A stretch of 64,000 nt of DNA from DATJKD01 sp963834855. Lineage in GTDB: Bacteria; Pseudomonadota; Gammaproteobacteria; Steroidobacterales; Steroidobacteraceae. The translations under genes were made by a program, and so were the position numbers. Shown here piece by piece: positions 53,965-63,020 of the stretch. The stretch is taken from the NCBI GenBank assembly GCA_963834855.1, contig CAWIDH010000031.1, positions 1 through 64,000 on the forward strand. Reading direction: 5' to 3'. The notes beneath the pieces were generated by a model. The model was given only the letters and a program-made list of their open reading frames with translations, was not told the origin of the DNA and did not search any database. How positions within the stretch are numbered: position 1 is the first letter of the stretch; each line of letters opens with the position of its first letter.

Positions 53965-54860
53965 TGGCCACGCCGTCGCGCGCGCGCTCGAACGGCGCCC
54001 CGGCCCGCATGCCGGTCGCAAAGACCTACAAGCTGTACGTAGACGGCAAATTCCCGCGCAGCGAGTCGGGCCGTTACTACCCGCTGCAACGCAACGGGGG
54101 ACGCCTGATCGCGAATGTCTGCCGCGGCAGCCGCAAGGATTTCCGCGACGCCGTCGTCGCGGCCCGCAACGCGTTCGGCGGCTGGTCGCAGGCGAGTTGC
54201 TATCTGCGCGGCCAGATCCTCTACCGCGCGGCCGAGATGCTCGAGGGCCGGAGCGAGCAGTTCGTCGCCGAGCTCGGGCTGCAGGGCGTCGCGAAGCGCG
54301 ACGCAGCGGCCGAGGTGACTGCGACGATCGAGCGACTGGTCTATTACGCCGGCTGGGCGGACAAGTACCAGCAGGTGTTCAGCTCGGTCAACCCGGTGAG
54401 CAGCTCGCATTTCAACTTCTCCGTGCTCGAGCCGACCGGCGTCGTCGCAATCATCGCTCCGGAAGCGAGCGGGCTCCTGGGACTGGTGTCGAACGTCGCT
54501 CCCGCGGTCGTCGGCGGAAACACCTGCGTCGTCCTTGCCTCGCAGTCGCTGCCGCTCGCCGCCATCAGCCTGAGCGAGGTGCTGCACGCATCCGACGTCC
54601 CCGCGGGCGTCATCAACGTGCTGACGGGGATGCGCGAGGAGCTGACGGAGCAATTCGCCTCGCACATGGACGTCAATGCCGTCGTGTACTGCGACAGTGA
54701 TGCGCAGGTCGCGCGGCGCATCCAGGAGGCGGCCGCCGACAACATCAAGCGCGTCGTGCTGCGCGGCGCGATCGACTGGAACGACGAGGGCGCGCAGAAC
54801 CCCTACCTGATCCGCGACACGCAGGAAACCAAGACCACCTGGCACCCGATCGGCGCCTGA
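53964..54860 (+). CDS. Short aldehyde-dehydrogenase-like protein without catalytic Cys
   Basis: A 298-residue protein resembling only the N-terminal cofactor-binding part of aldehyde dehydrogenases (LVYYAGWADKYQQVFSSVNP, then VVAIIAPEASGLLGLVSNVAPAVVGGNTCVV). The usual GQxC active-site segment is absent, and it ends NPYLIRDTQETKTTWHPIGA at a clean stop. Its ATG overlaps the stop of the full-length enzyme (TGATG), so the two are coupled and may form a complex. The ordered end argues against a random truncation. Confidence 0.85.
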   Translation: MATPSRARSNGAPARMPVAKTYKLYVDGKFPRSESGRYYPLQRNGGRLIANVCRGSRKDFRDAVVAARNAFGGWSQASCYLRGQILYRAAEMLEGRSEQFVAELGLQGVAKRDAAAEVTATIERLVYYAGWADKYQQVFSSVNPVSSSHFNFSVLEPTGVVAIIAPEASGLLGLVSNVAPAVVGGNTCVVLASQSLPLAAISLSEVLHASDVPAGVINVLTGMREELTEQFASHMDVNAVVYCDSDAQVARRIQEAAADNIKRVVLRGAIDWNDEGAQNPYLIRDTQETKTTWHPIGA

Positions 54861-54867
54861 CGGCGAG

Positions 54868-54896
54868 CGGAAATTTGGCTCTGAGCCGAATTTCCG
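54868..54896. repeat. Short dispersed palindrome, single copy
   Basis: Core GGCTCTGAGCC with arms CGGAAATTT and GAATTTCCG. It lies between two convergent genes, 8 bases after the short ALDH stop and 10 before the P450 stop, a good place for a two-way terminator. Confidence 0.8.
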
Positions 54897-54906
54897 AGGC
54901 AGCCCC

Positions 54907-56137
54907 TCACCAGGTGATGCGCAGGCTCTCGAGGCCGCGGAAGACGAGCCCCGGTCGGTAGCGCGGCGGATCGCCGGCCAGGTGCAGCTCCGGCAGCCGC
55001 TTGAGGAGCGTCTCGAACAGCACTTCGAGCTCGAGCCGCGCGAGCGGCGCGCCGAGACAGAAGTGCGTGCCGGCGCCGAAGGCGAAGTGCCGGTTCGGCG
55101 CGCGGCCGACGTCGAACTCATCCGCCCGGTCGAAGGCGCGCGGGTCGCGGTTCGCGGAGCCGTAGAGCAGGCCGACCTTGTCGCCCCTGGCGAGCCCGAT
55201 CCCCTGGATTTCCATGTCCTCGAGCACGTAACGGTGAAAGAGCTGCAGCGGCGCGTCGTAGCGCAGCATCTCCTCGACGGCGGCCGGAACGAGCGACGGC
55301 TCTCTTGCGCAGCCTCGCCAGCTCCCCGGGATGCTTGAGCAGTGCCCAGAGCCCGTTGCCGGCGGCATTCGCGGTCGCCTCGTGTCCGGCGTTCAGCAGC
55401 AGCATGCAGGTCGCGATCAGCTCGTCGCCGGAGAGCCGCTCGCCTTCGTCGCGGACCGACACCAGCGCGGAGAGCAGGTCATCGCGCGGCTCTGCGCGTC
55501 GCTGCGCGGCGAGGTCATCCAGCGCTGCCGCGAACTCGCTCGTTGCGCGCTCGGCCCGGACCTCGTCGTCGGTCGAATGATCCTTCTCGTAGAGGCGCAC
55601 GATCGCGGCCGACCAGGGACGCAGCCGATGGCGCTCGGCGTCCGGCCAGCCGAGCAGGTCCGCGATCACGTGCACGGGGAGCGGTGCCGCGAGATCGGCG
55701 ATGAAGTCCATCCGCTGCTCGACCTGGTGGCGGTCGAGCAGCTCGTCGACGCGCGCCTGGATCCGGCCGCGCAGGTCGCCGATCCTGCGCGGGCCGAAAG
55801 CGGCCGCAACGAGGCGTCGCAGGCGCGCGTGATCGGCGCCTTCGGTCTCGAGCAGGTTGACGCGGACGTAGCGGTCGTAGTTCGGCAACCTGCCCCAGCC
55901 CGCGTCGCGTCGCCGCCGCTCGAGCTCCGCCGGCGTGCTCACATGATCCATGGTGCGGCCGAGCCGCGCGTCGAGCACCAGGCTGCGGACGTCCCCGTGG
56001 CGCGCGAACATCGTCATCCCGATCCGCGCCGATCGGAAGATCGGGCATTCGTCGCGCAGCCTCGCGTAGGCGGGATACGGGTCCGCGACGAACGCCGGGT
56101 CGTCGGGCCGGAAATCGACTTCGGGCGCGGTGCTCAT
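54907..56137 (-). CDS. Cytochrome P450 (one frame break)
   Basis: Repaired, a 409-residue soluble bacterial P450. The I-helix reads LLLNAGHEATANA, the ExxR is in VEEMLRYDAPLQ, and the heme loop is FGAGTHFCLGAPLARLE. One base must be removed near 55307 (RKEPSLVPAAVEEML continues). The substrate is unknown and no ferredoxin gene is adjacent. It lies 32 bases downstream of the phosphoribosyltransferase gene on the same strand. Confidence 0.93.
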
Positions 56138-56169
56138 GCGCTTGGGACCACGCCGGGCCGCCGGCCCGT

Positions 56170-56730
56170 TCAGGGCTTGAGCAGGTCGAGCACAGGGGCG
56201 AGCTCGGTCTTGCCGGCCTTTATCTCCTCGAACGTGAGGCCGGCGAGCTCGTGGGGGAACACGATCCAGGCGTCGGTCTGGTGCAGGTAGTAGTCCGGCA
56301 CGAGCGTCGTCTGGTTGTTGCCCGGCTTGTACCAGGTCGTCGCGATCCGCACGTTTCGCGGCATGTTGAGCCGCATCTTCTCAGCCAATTCCTTCAGCAG
56401 CGCCTGGATGCTGTTGCCGGAGTCGAACACGTCGTCGACGATCAGCAGCGAGTCGTCCGCGTTCGCTTCTTCGATGATGTAGTGCAGGCCGTGCACGCGG
56501 ATCGCCTTGGACCGTTGGCCGATGCCGACGTAGGCCGACGTCCGCACGGCGATGTGATCCGGCCGGACGCCGACGTACTCGAAGTACTCCTGGATTGCGA
56601 TCCCGATCGGTGTTCCGCCGCGCCAGATGCCGACGATGAAATCGGGCCGGAACCCGCTCCGGTGGATCTTCGCCGCCAGCCGGAACGAGTCCTGCAGGAG
56701 GCTGGTCGCAGTGATGTAGATCTTGTCCAT
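56170..56730 (-). CDS. Purine phosphoribosyltransferase-like protein
   Basis: A 186-residue type I phosphoribosyltransferase. The PRPP loop is LLIVDDVFDSGNSIQALL near residue 98, and FIVGIWRGGTPIGIAIQEYF near 40 is the pyrophosphate loop region. It most resembles hypoxanthine/guanine or xanthine enzymes, so it would convert free purine base to nucleotide. The ATG at 56730 starts MDKIYITATSLLQDS; the 29-codon extension is rejected. Confidence 0.85.
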   Translation of the reverse strand: MDKIYITATSLLQDSFRLAAKIHRSGFRPDFIVGIWRGGTPIGIAIQEYFEYVGVRPDHIAVRTSAYVGIGQRSKAIRVHGLHYIIEEANADDSLLIVDDVFDSGNSIQALLKELAEKMRLNMPRNVRIATTWYKPGNNQTTLVPDYYLHQTDAWIVFPHELAGLTFEEIKAGKTELAPVLDLLKP

Positions 56731-56871
56731 GAGATGAGGACAGTCCGGCGGTGGCGGCGCACGATACCACTCCCGTATGCCTGCCGCATTCCAGCCGTTT
56801 CCTGCGCCGCGATGCAACGACTATGATTGCGGCGGTTCTGGCACTTGCACCAGTGGCTCCCGGGAGTGCAG

Positions 56872-57885
56872 ATGCAACGGATCGTGTGTTTCGGCGAGAT
56901 GATGCTGCGGCTCAGCGCGCCGGGATGCGAACCTTTGCTGCGCTCGCCGTCCCTCGAGGCGAACTTCGGCGGCGCAGAAGCCAACGTCGCCGTCGCGCTC
57001 GCTGGGCTTGGACTCAGCACCTCGATGGTGACCGTCCTGCCGGATAACCCGATTGGCGACGCGTGTGTCGGTGAGTTGCGCCGGCACGGCGTGGACGTCC
57101 AGGACCTGATCCGGCAGCCAGGGCGGATGGGACTCTACTTCCTTGCGCGCGGCGCCCTGCTACGACCGGCCGAGGTCATCTATGACCGGGCAGGTTCCGC
57201 ATTCGCTGCCGCCGATCCGGGCACGTACGACTGGCGTTCGTTGCTGTCAGAGGCAGGCTGGCTGCACGTGAGCGGCATCAGCGCAGCGCTCGGCGAGGCG
57301 AGCGAGCGAGCGCTGCTCGCCGCAACGGACACGGCAAACGAGCTGGGCGTCGCGGTCTCCTTCGACTGCAACTACCGACCGTCGTTGTGGCGCGGGCGCG
57401 AACAGCAGGCCGCGCGCGCGCTGCGCGAGCTGGCCAGCCGGGCGCAGCTGCTGCTTGCGAACGCGCACGATGCCAGGCTGCTGTTCGACGTCGATACCGC
57501 CGGCAAGGAACCGCCGGAAGCATTCCGGATCGCAGCTGCCGCAGCATTCGCTGCGTGTCCGGGTCTGCAATTCGTGGCCGCCACGGACCGGGTCGTTCAC
57601 AGTCCCGGTCACCACGACCTGACTGGCCACCTCGCGGATCGTAGCGGGGCCGCGTCGAGCCGTACGCTCGCGCTGGAACAGGTCGTCGACCGCATCGGCG
57701 GCGGCGATGCCTACGCCGCTGGCGTGATCTACGGGATCAGCCAGCGTCTCGACCGCGCGCGAATCGCCGAGTTCGCGGTGACGCTCGCGGCACTCAAGCA
57801 CGGCATGCCCGGCGACTTCATCGTCGCGCGCGCCGCAGACGTCTGGAGCGCGATGGAGTCCGGGCAGCGCGACTTGCGTCGCTGA
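56872..57885 (+). CDS. PfkB-family sugar kinase, KdgK-like
   Basis: A 337-residue ribokinase-family kinase. The start MQRIVCFGEMMLRLSAPG with GGAEANVAVALAGLG and the catalytic GGGDAYAAG near residue 285 fit the 2-keto-3-deoxygluconate kinase group. GGGAG lies ahead of the ATG at 56872. A KDPG-type aldolase gene is 4.4 kb away on the same strand, which supports a keto-deoxy-sugar acid route. It is convergent with the DUF819 gene, with three bases between stops. Confidence 0.88.
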   Translation: MQRIVCFGEMMLRLSAPGCEPLLRSPSLEANFGGAEANVAVALAGLGLSTSMVTVLPDNPIGDACVGELRRHGVDVQDLIRQPGRMGLYFLARGALLRPAEVIYDRAGSAFAAADPGTYDWRSLLSEAGWLHVSGISAALGEASERALLAATDTANELGVAVSFDCNYRPSLWRGREQQAARALRELASRAQLLLANAHDARLLFDVDTAGKEPPEAFRIAAAAAFAACPGLQFVAATDRVVHSPGHHDLTGHLADRSGAASSRTLALEQVVDRIGGGDAYAAGVIYGISQRLDRARIAEFAVTLAALKHGMPGDFIVARAADVWSAMESGQRDLRR

Positions 57886-57888
57886 GGC

Positions 57889-59020
57889 TCATCTCAGCCA
57901 CTGGTAGATCGCGATGCCGACGAAGTTCGCGATGACGTAGCCCAGCATCCCGATCGTGATGGCGGGCGTGAGCAGCGTCTTCCAGCCCTTGGCGCTCGCG
58001 ATGCCTGCCGACGCCGCCGGACCGACGATGGCCGCCCCCGACCCGATGATCACCTCGGCGAGGTCGAACTTGACGAGCTTCGACACGAGCAGCAGCACGA
58101 TGAAGTGCACGACGAGCATGAACGTGCAATAGACGAACAGGATCGGCGCGGACCTGATGAACCCCAGCGCATCCGTGCCGGCACCGATCATGGCGAAGAA
58201 GGCGTACATGCACAGCATGCCGAGTGCAAAATCACCCTCGAGCTTCGCAAACTGCCGCGGCGCGACGTTGGCGAGAATCACGGTGACGACCGTGATGACG
58301 AACAGGTTGTAGGTCTCGAGGCCGAGCCGCGCGCAGATGTGCTTCGAAACCGCGCAGATCGCGAAGCTGATCGCGATTGCGGCGGACACGTGGTCCAGCC
58401 GGAACCGCGGCAGGTCCTCGGCCTCGTGCGTGATCTCGGCCGCATCGGCCTGATCCATGATTTTCGACGGGATGTGACGCCGTATGAACGGTATCGAAGG
58501 CAGAGTGACCAGGATCAGCAGGCCCACGATCGACGCCGGTGCGCTGGCGCCCAGGGAGACGCTGAATTCGGTGGGCGTCATCTGCACCGCCTGGGATATG
58601 GCCACGAAGTTCACGACACCGCCGATGAAGGCGCCGGCGTAGGTACCCGCGATCTTCGCGCCGGCCTCCCCGAGGTCGAACAGGAAGTAGCCGGACACGG
58701 CGCCGACCACGACGCCGACGCTCGCGACCAGGAACGTGGGCAGCACCCAGCCGCCCTGCGTGAACACGGTGCGCACGTTCGCCTTGAACAGCAGGAAGGG
58801 TACTCCGAGCGGCAGCAGGTACTGGCCGACGAAGCCGTACGCGGGCGACTCGAGCGGTATCACGCGCGTGTTGGACAGGATAAGCGCGACGGTGAGGACC
58901 CAGGGGACACCCGAGACCTTGCGGGTGTACCTGTTGCGATCGGCCCAGAACCCGAGCCAGGCCAGACCGAAGATGACCGCGGCCGAGCGCAGTCGTGTCG
59001 TCAGCGTCGATCAAGGACAT
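57889..59020 (-). CDS. DUF819 membrane protein (one frame break)
   Basis: Repaired, a 376-residue protein with about ten membrane helices of the DUF819 family, whose members resemble transporters. Signature blocks are GTYAGAFIGGVVNFVAISQAV near residue 145 and the C-terminal GPAASAGIASAKGW. One base must be removed near 58988 so that LRSAAVIFGLAWLGFW joins the start MSLIDADDT. The transported compound is unknown. Between it and the oxidoreductase gene (59021-59244) I see nothing certain. Confidence 0.85.
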
Positions 59021-59244
59021 GCGAAGACCTTTGCGGCCCCGTCACGCGGCGGGTGACGGCGCGAATTGACCAGTTGTTGTCGCATCGGGTAGCGCATTCT
59101 CGCTCATCGGCGCGATTCGGGTCATGAGCAGAAATAATCGACGGATGAGCAACCCTAAGTTGTGGGCACCGGCCGCCACGCCGATCATGTGCGGACCCAT
59201 GGCCGACCGCCCGGCGCCGTCGACTGTCAGGGAGTGCGGTTTGG

Positions 59245-60816
59245 ATGTCGACGTTTGACGTGGTCGTGGCGGGAGGCGGCGTAAACGGGCTGGCATGCGC
59301 GGCAACGCTCGCGCGCGAAGGCCTGTCCGTGTGCGTCGTCGAGCGCAACGCCTGGGTCGGCGGGGGCGCGGTGACCCGGGAAGTGACGCTGCCGGGCTTC
59401 AAGCACGACCTGTACGGGTCGTCGCATGTCTGGATCCTGTGCAATGCCGACTTCAAGGCGATCCAGCCCGAGCTCGAGCGCCATGGCCTCCGGTACCTCT
59501 CGCCGGCGGATCACATCACCGGTCATCCGGACCGAAGCGGCGGTCCCGGGATAGTCATCTACCGCTCGATCGACAAGACCTGCGACAGCATCGCTCAGTA
59601 CTCGAAGGCCGATGCCGCCCGTTATCGCCGGGTCCACGACGATTTCGCGCTGGTAAAGGACGGGTTCCTGAAGGCGTTCTTCTCGCCGCCCTCCCCGCCA
59701 TCGACGATGGCGCGCGCGCTCGAGACGAGCCACGCCGGCTTGAGGCGGCTGCAGGAGTTCTCCCTGTCGGCGCGTGCCTGGGTCGAGATGAACTTCGAGA
59801 ACGACTTCGTCAAGGCAGTGATGCTCAACTGGGCACTGGCCCCTCAGATTCTCCCCGACCAGGAAGGCGCCGGTCAGTCGTTCTACATCATGATTCCTGC
59901 GATCCACGTCTACGGGCAGGCGATACCCGAGGGCGGCAGCCAGGAGCTGCCGAAGGCGATGGCGCGCTATGTCGAGGCGCACGGCGGCCAGGTACTCACC
60001 GGGTGCCCGGTCGCGGAGATCCTGGTCGACGACAACCAGGCACGCGGCGTGCGTCTCGATGACGGCCGCACGATCGCCGCACGACGGGCGGTCGTTTCCG
60101 CGCTGGAGCCGAGGCAGACCTTCCTGAGGCTGGTCGGGGAGCGCAAGCTGGCGCCGGACTTCACCGATATGGTGCGTAAGTTCTCCTTCGGCCGGATCAG
60201 TATCTGCCGGTTGCAGCTTGCGCTTCGCGAACCGCCGAAATTCCTGAACGGCGCCGACATGAGCGCGTGCCTTTTCCATCGAATCGTCGACTCGACTGAG
60301 CAGATGAGACGCTTCTATGCCGAAATTGCGATGGGCGTTCCACCTGGCGATCCATTCCTGTGGTGCGCCTGCTGGACGCTGCTCGATCCGAGCCGTGCGC
60401 CCCCGGGAATGCACACGCTGATCCTCGATACGTTCGTGTCGAACTGGCTCGCCGACGGCCGGACCTGGGCGGATATCGGCGACGCTTACGCGAACAATGT
60501 CCTGTTGCCGAAGCTGCGCCAGTACGCCCCGAACATCGATGACGAGAACATACTCGGCAGCTATGTTCAGACCCGGGAGACGCTCGAGTCCGACAATCCG
60601 TGCTTCGTCGAGGGCACGACGAACGGCGGCGAACGAATAGCCGCCCAGCTCGGCTACTTCCGACCCTTCCCCGGCTATGCGCATTACCGGTCGCCGGTGA
60701 AGCAGCTCTACATGACGGGGCCGCACTGCCATCCGGGCGGGGGCATCTCGGCGATGGGCACCATCACGGCACGAGTCATGCTGGACGATATGGGACTCAA
60801 GCCAGCGAACTTCTGA
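59245..60816 (+). CDS. FAD-dependent oxidoreductase, phytoene-dehydrogenase-like
   Basis: A 523-residue flavoprotein. The dinucleotide fold is at the very start (VVVAGGGVNGLACAATLA), with ERNAWVGGGA following, and the C-terminal GPHCHPGGGISAMGT is the second FAD-contact motif of the CrtI/amine-oxidase-like group. It is probably not a carotenoid enzyme given its neighbours. It is followed 41 bases later by the nitrilase-type gene; both may act on one nitrogen-containing substrate. Confidence 0.9.
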   Translation: MSTFDVVVAGGGVNGLACAATLAREGLSVCVVERNAWVGGGAVTREVTLPGFKHDLYGSSHVWILCNADFKAIQPELERHGLRYLSPADHITGHPDRSGGPGIVIYRSIDKTCDSIAQYSKADAARYRRVHDDFALVKDGFLKAFFSPPSPPSTMARALETSHAGLRRLQEFSLSARAWVEMNFENDFVKAVMLNWALAPQILPDQEGAGQSFYIMIPAIHVYGQAIPEGGSQELPKAMARYVEAHGGQVLTGCPVAEILVDDNQARGVRLDDGRTIAARRAVVSALEPRQTFLRLVGERKLAPDFTDMVRKFSFGRISICRLQLALREPPKFLNGADMSACLFHRIVDSTEQMRRFYAEIAMGVPPGDPFLWCACWTLLDPSRAPPGMHTLILDTFVSNWLADGRTWADIGDAYANNVLLPKLRQYAPNIDDENILGSYVQTRETLESDNPCFVEGTTNGGERIAAQLGYFRPFPGYAHYRSPVKQLYMTGPHCHPGGGISAMGTITARVMLDDMGLKPANF

Positions 60817-60857
60817 AACGAAGCGCCGGCGACGACGCCGGCCGACCGGAGACGACA

Positions 60858-62012
60858 ATGAGCCGCAAGATAGAAAAGTACACCGCCCTCGTGATGCAGC
60901 CCCACGTCGTGGTGGCCGAAGATCGCGACGGCATCAAGGAGAACGTCGAACGCGCGCTGCGCATGATCGACTTCGGCGTCGGCTATTTCTGGGAACTGCC
61001 GGCAAAGCTGGTCGTCTTCCCGGAGTACTTCATGCAGGGCGTAACGACGCCCGGCAAGGGTGAACACGCGATCGACACCTTCATGAAGAAGGCGATCACC
61101 TTCGACGGACCGGAGTTCAGGGCGCTTTCGGACAAGGCGCGCGAGTACGGTCTCTATATCGCAGGCGGGGGCATTGTCGAGAAGGTTCGCGAATTTCCCG
61201 ATCGCTGGTTCAATTCGGCATTCATCATCGGGCCCGACGGCGAGCTCGCGCTGCGATATCACAAGTGGCACATCCCGGCCTCGATCGGGCTCGGTACGAG
61301 CCCGCACGACATGCTGGAGGAATACCAGGCCGTTTTTGGCGCCGATATCAAGACGCTGTTCCCGGTGATCGATACCGAGATCGGCAAGCTCGGCACCATG
61401 ACCTGCCATGACGGATGCACGCCCGAGGTGTCGCGCGCGCTGGGCTACAACGGCGTCGAAGTGATCTGCCACCCGGTGGCGCTCCAGGAGGTCGAAGGCG
61501 TGGCCGAACCCTGGGACTTCTGGATGTTCACCCGCCGCACCCGGGCGCACGACAACATGGCATATCTGCTCGGTTCGAACTGGGGCACGGTCGACTATGC
61601 GTACTATCCCAGGGCGTTCTGTCCGGGATACTCGTTTGCGATCGACTACACCGGCATGGTGATGCGTCACGCGCCCTATCCGCAGGAGCAGGTGCTGGCG
61701 GCGACGATCGACATCGAAGCGCTGCGCGAGCATCGTTCGCGCTGCAATCACAACACCTGGGTGGACCTGCGCACGGAGGGGTTCCGGCAGATCTACGAGA
61801 AGCCGATCTATCCGGCGAACCAGTTTCCCAAGGGCCGGCCGCCACGAACACTGGCCGACAAGATGGGGCCACTCAAGCGCGTGTTCGAGGACCTTTACGG
61901 GCGTGGTCAGTTCGAGCCACCGGCCGGGATGACCGTCGCCGACATGGGCAAGCTGCACGAGAAGCGCGTTCGCAGCGCACAGGAACGCGGTACCCTCAGG
62001 AAGGACGGCTGA
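60858..62012 (+). CDS. Nitrilase-superfamily carbon-nitrogen hydrolase
   Basis: A 384-residue hydrolase with the catalytic triad visible: Glu56 in VVFPEYFM, Lys near 139 in RYHKWHIP and Cys near 182 in TMTCHDGCTPE. The longer C-terminus resembles aliphatic amidases and formamidases more than true nitrilases. The ATG at 60858 is the family start; the upstream open frame is inside the oxidoreductase gene. Probably hydrolyses an amide released in the same pathway. Confidence 0.9.
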   Translation: MSRKIEKYTALVMQPHVVVAEDRDGIKENVERALRMIDFGVGYFWELPAKLVVFPEYFMQGVTTPGKGEHAIDTFMKKAITFDGPEFRALSDKAREYGLYIAGGGIVEKVREFPDRWFNSAFIIGPDGELALRYHKWHIPASIGLGTSPHDMLEEYQAVFGADIKTLFPVIDTEIGKLGTMTCHDGCTPEVSRALGYNGVEVICHPVALQEVEGVAEPWDFWMFTRRTRAHDNMAYLLGSNWGTVDYAYYPRAFCPGYSFAIDYTGMVMRHAPYPQEQVLAATIDIEALREHRSRCNHNTWVDLRTEGFRQIYEKPIYPANQFPKGRPPRTLADKMGPLKRVFEDLYGRGQFEPPAGMTVADMGKLHEKRVRSAQERGTLRKDG

Positions 62013-62026
62013 GAGGAGATCTCGCG

Positions 62027-62320
62027 ATGAAAGTCCGCTCAGCGCTTGCGGACATGGACGTGGTCGTCGGCGACGTGCGCCGCACGGGCAACGACCTCGT
62101 ATTGACCTCGGGGCCGGACAGCTCGATAGAGGCGATCATCACCGTGTCCGCGCGTGAGGTGGTCGCCACGCTGGTCAAGATCCTGACGAGCCCGTCGGGC
62201 CTGCTGTTCCTCGTCGGCCTGCCGTGGTTCTGGCTACGGCAGACGCTCGGGCACGGGTCGTCGCCGGGCACGACCACCTCGCCAGCCACCCGACCGGCCG
62301 ACATCAACAAGCCCTGGTAA
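62027..62320 (+). CDS. Small membrane protein, unknown
   Basis: A 97-residue protein starting MKVRSALADMDVVVGDVRRT. A soluble N-terminal half with beta-strand character is followed by one membrane helix (LLFLVGLPWFWL, near residues 63-74) and a Thr/Pro tail. GAGAGGAG lies ahead of the ATG. It sits 14 bases after the hydrolase and 12 before the aldolase, so it belongs to the operon. I do not recognise it. Confidence 0.7.
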   Translation: MKVRSALADMDVVVGDVRRTGNDLVLTSGPDSSIEAIITVSAREVVATLVKILTSPSGLLFLVGLPWFWLRQTLGHGSSPGTTTSPATRPADINKPW

Positions 62321-62332
62321 AGGGCCCGACTC

Positions 62333-63004
62333 TTGCCCACACACGCGGAAACGGACCCGGTCCTCGAGAGCATGGCACGCACGGCTATCGTGCCGGTGGT
62401 CATCATCGAGGACGCGCGCGACGCCGTCCCGCTTGCGGACGCGATTGCCGCCGGCGGTTGCCCGCTGGTCGAAATAACGCTGCGCACGCCCGCCGCCCTG
62501 CCGGCGATTCAGGCGCTGGCGAGTCATCCGGCGATCATCGTCGGCGCGGGGACAGTCTTGAACGCGGACCGCGCCCGGGCGGCTCACGCGGCGGGCGCAC
62601 GCTTCATCGTCGCACCGGGCCTCGATGCCGAGACGGTGACGGTCTCGCGCGCGCTCGGACTGCCCGTGCTGCCGGGTGTGGCCACGGCGACCGAAGTCCA
62701 GGCGGCGTACAACCTCGGGCTTCGCATCGTGAAGTACTTTCCGGCTGGCTCGATGGGCGGGTCGCCTGCGTTGCGCGCGTTGGCGGAAACATTCCGCGAC
62801 ATGCGCTTCATGCCGACCGGTGGCATTCGCGAGGCCGATCTACGCGAGTATCTCGCCATCACCTCGGTCATCGCTTGCGGCGGCAGTTGGCTTGCACCCC
62901 CGGAGCTGATCGCGGCGGCCGATTACGCGGGGATCACCCGCCGCGTCGCGACGGCGGTGTCGATCGCGCACAGCGTGCGCGCGGGGAAGGCGTCGATCGT
63001 GTGA
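62333..63004 (+). CDS. KDPG/KHG-type aldolase
   Basis: A 223-residue class I aldolase of the 2-keto-3-deoxy-6-phosphogluconate type. The catalytic Glu is in PLVEITLRTPA, the glycine loop is GAGTVLNADRA, and the Schiff-base lysine is in RIVKYFPAG. The TTG at 62333 has AAAGGG upstream; an ATG at 62372 is a shorter alternative. The route KDG kinase plus this aldolase would yield pyruvate and glyceraldehyde-3-P. Confidence 0.88.
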   Translation: MPTHAETDPVLESMARTAIVPVVIIEDARDAVPLADAIAAGGCPLVEITLRTPAALPAIQALASHPAIIVGAGTVLNADRARAAHAAGARFIVAPGLDAETVTVSRALGLPVLPGVATATEVQAAYNLGLRIVKYFPAGSMGGSPALRALAETFRDMRFMPTGGIREADLREYLAITSVIACGGSWLAPPELIAAADYAGITRRVATAVSIAHSVRAGKASIV

Positions 63005-63020
63005 GCACCACCGTCCGGGC

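Noticed and set aside
59021..59244. Minus-strand frame 59042-59305 as a gene
   Set aside because: It overlaps the oxidoreductase start, has no ribosome-binding site and shows no recognisable protein.
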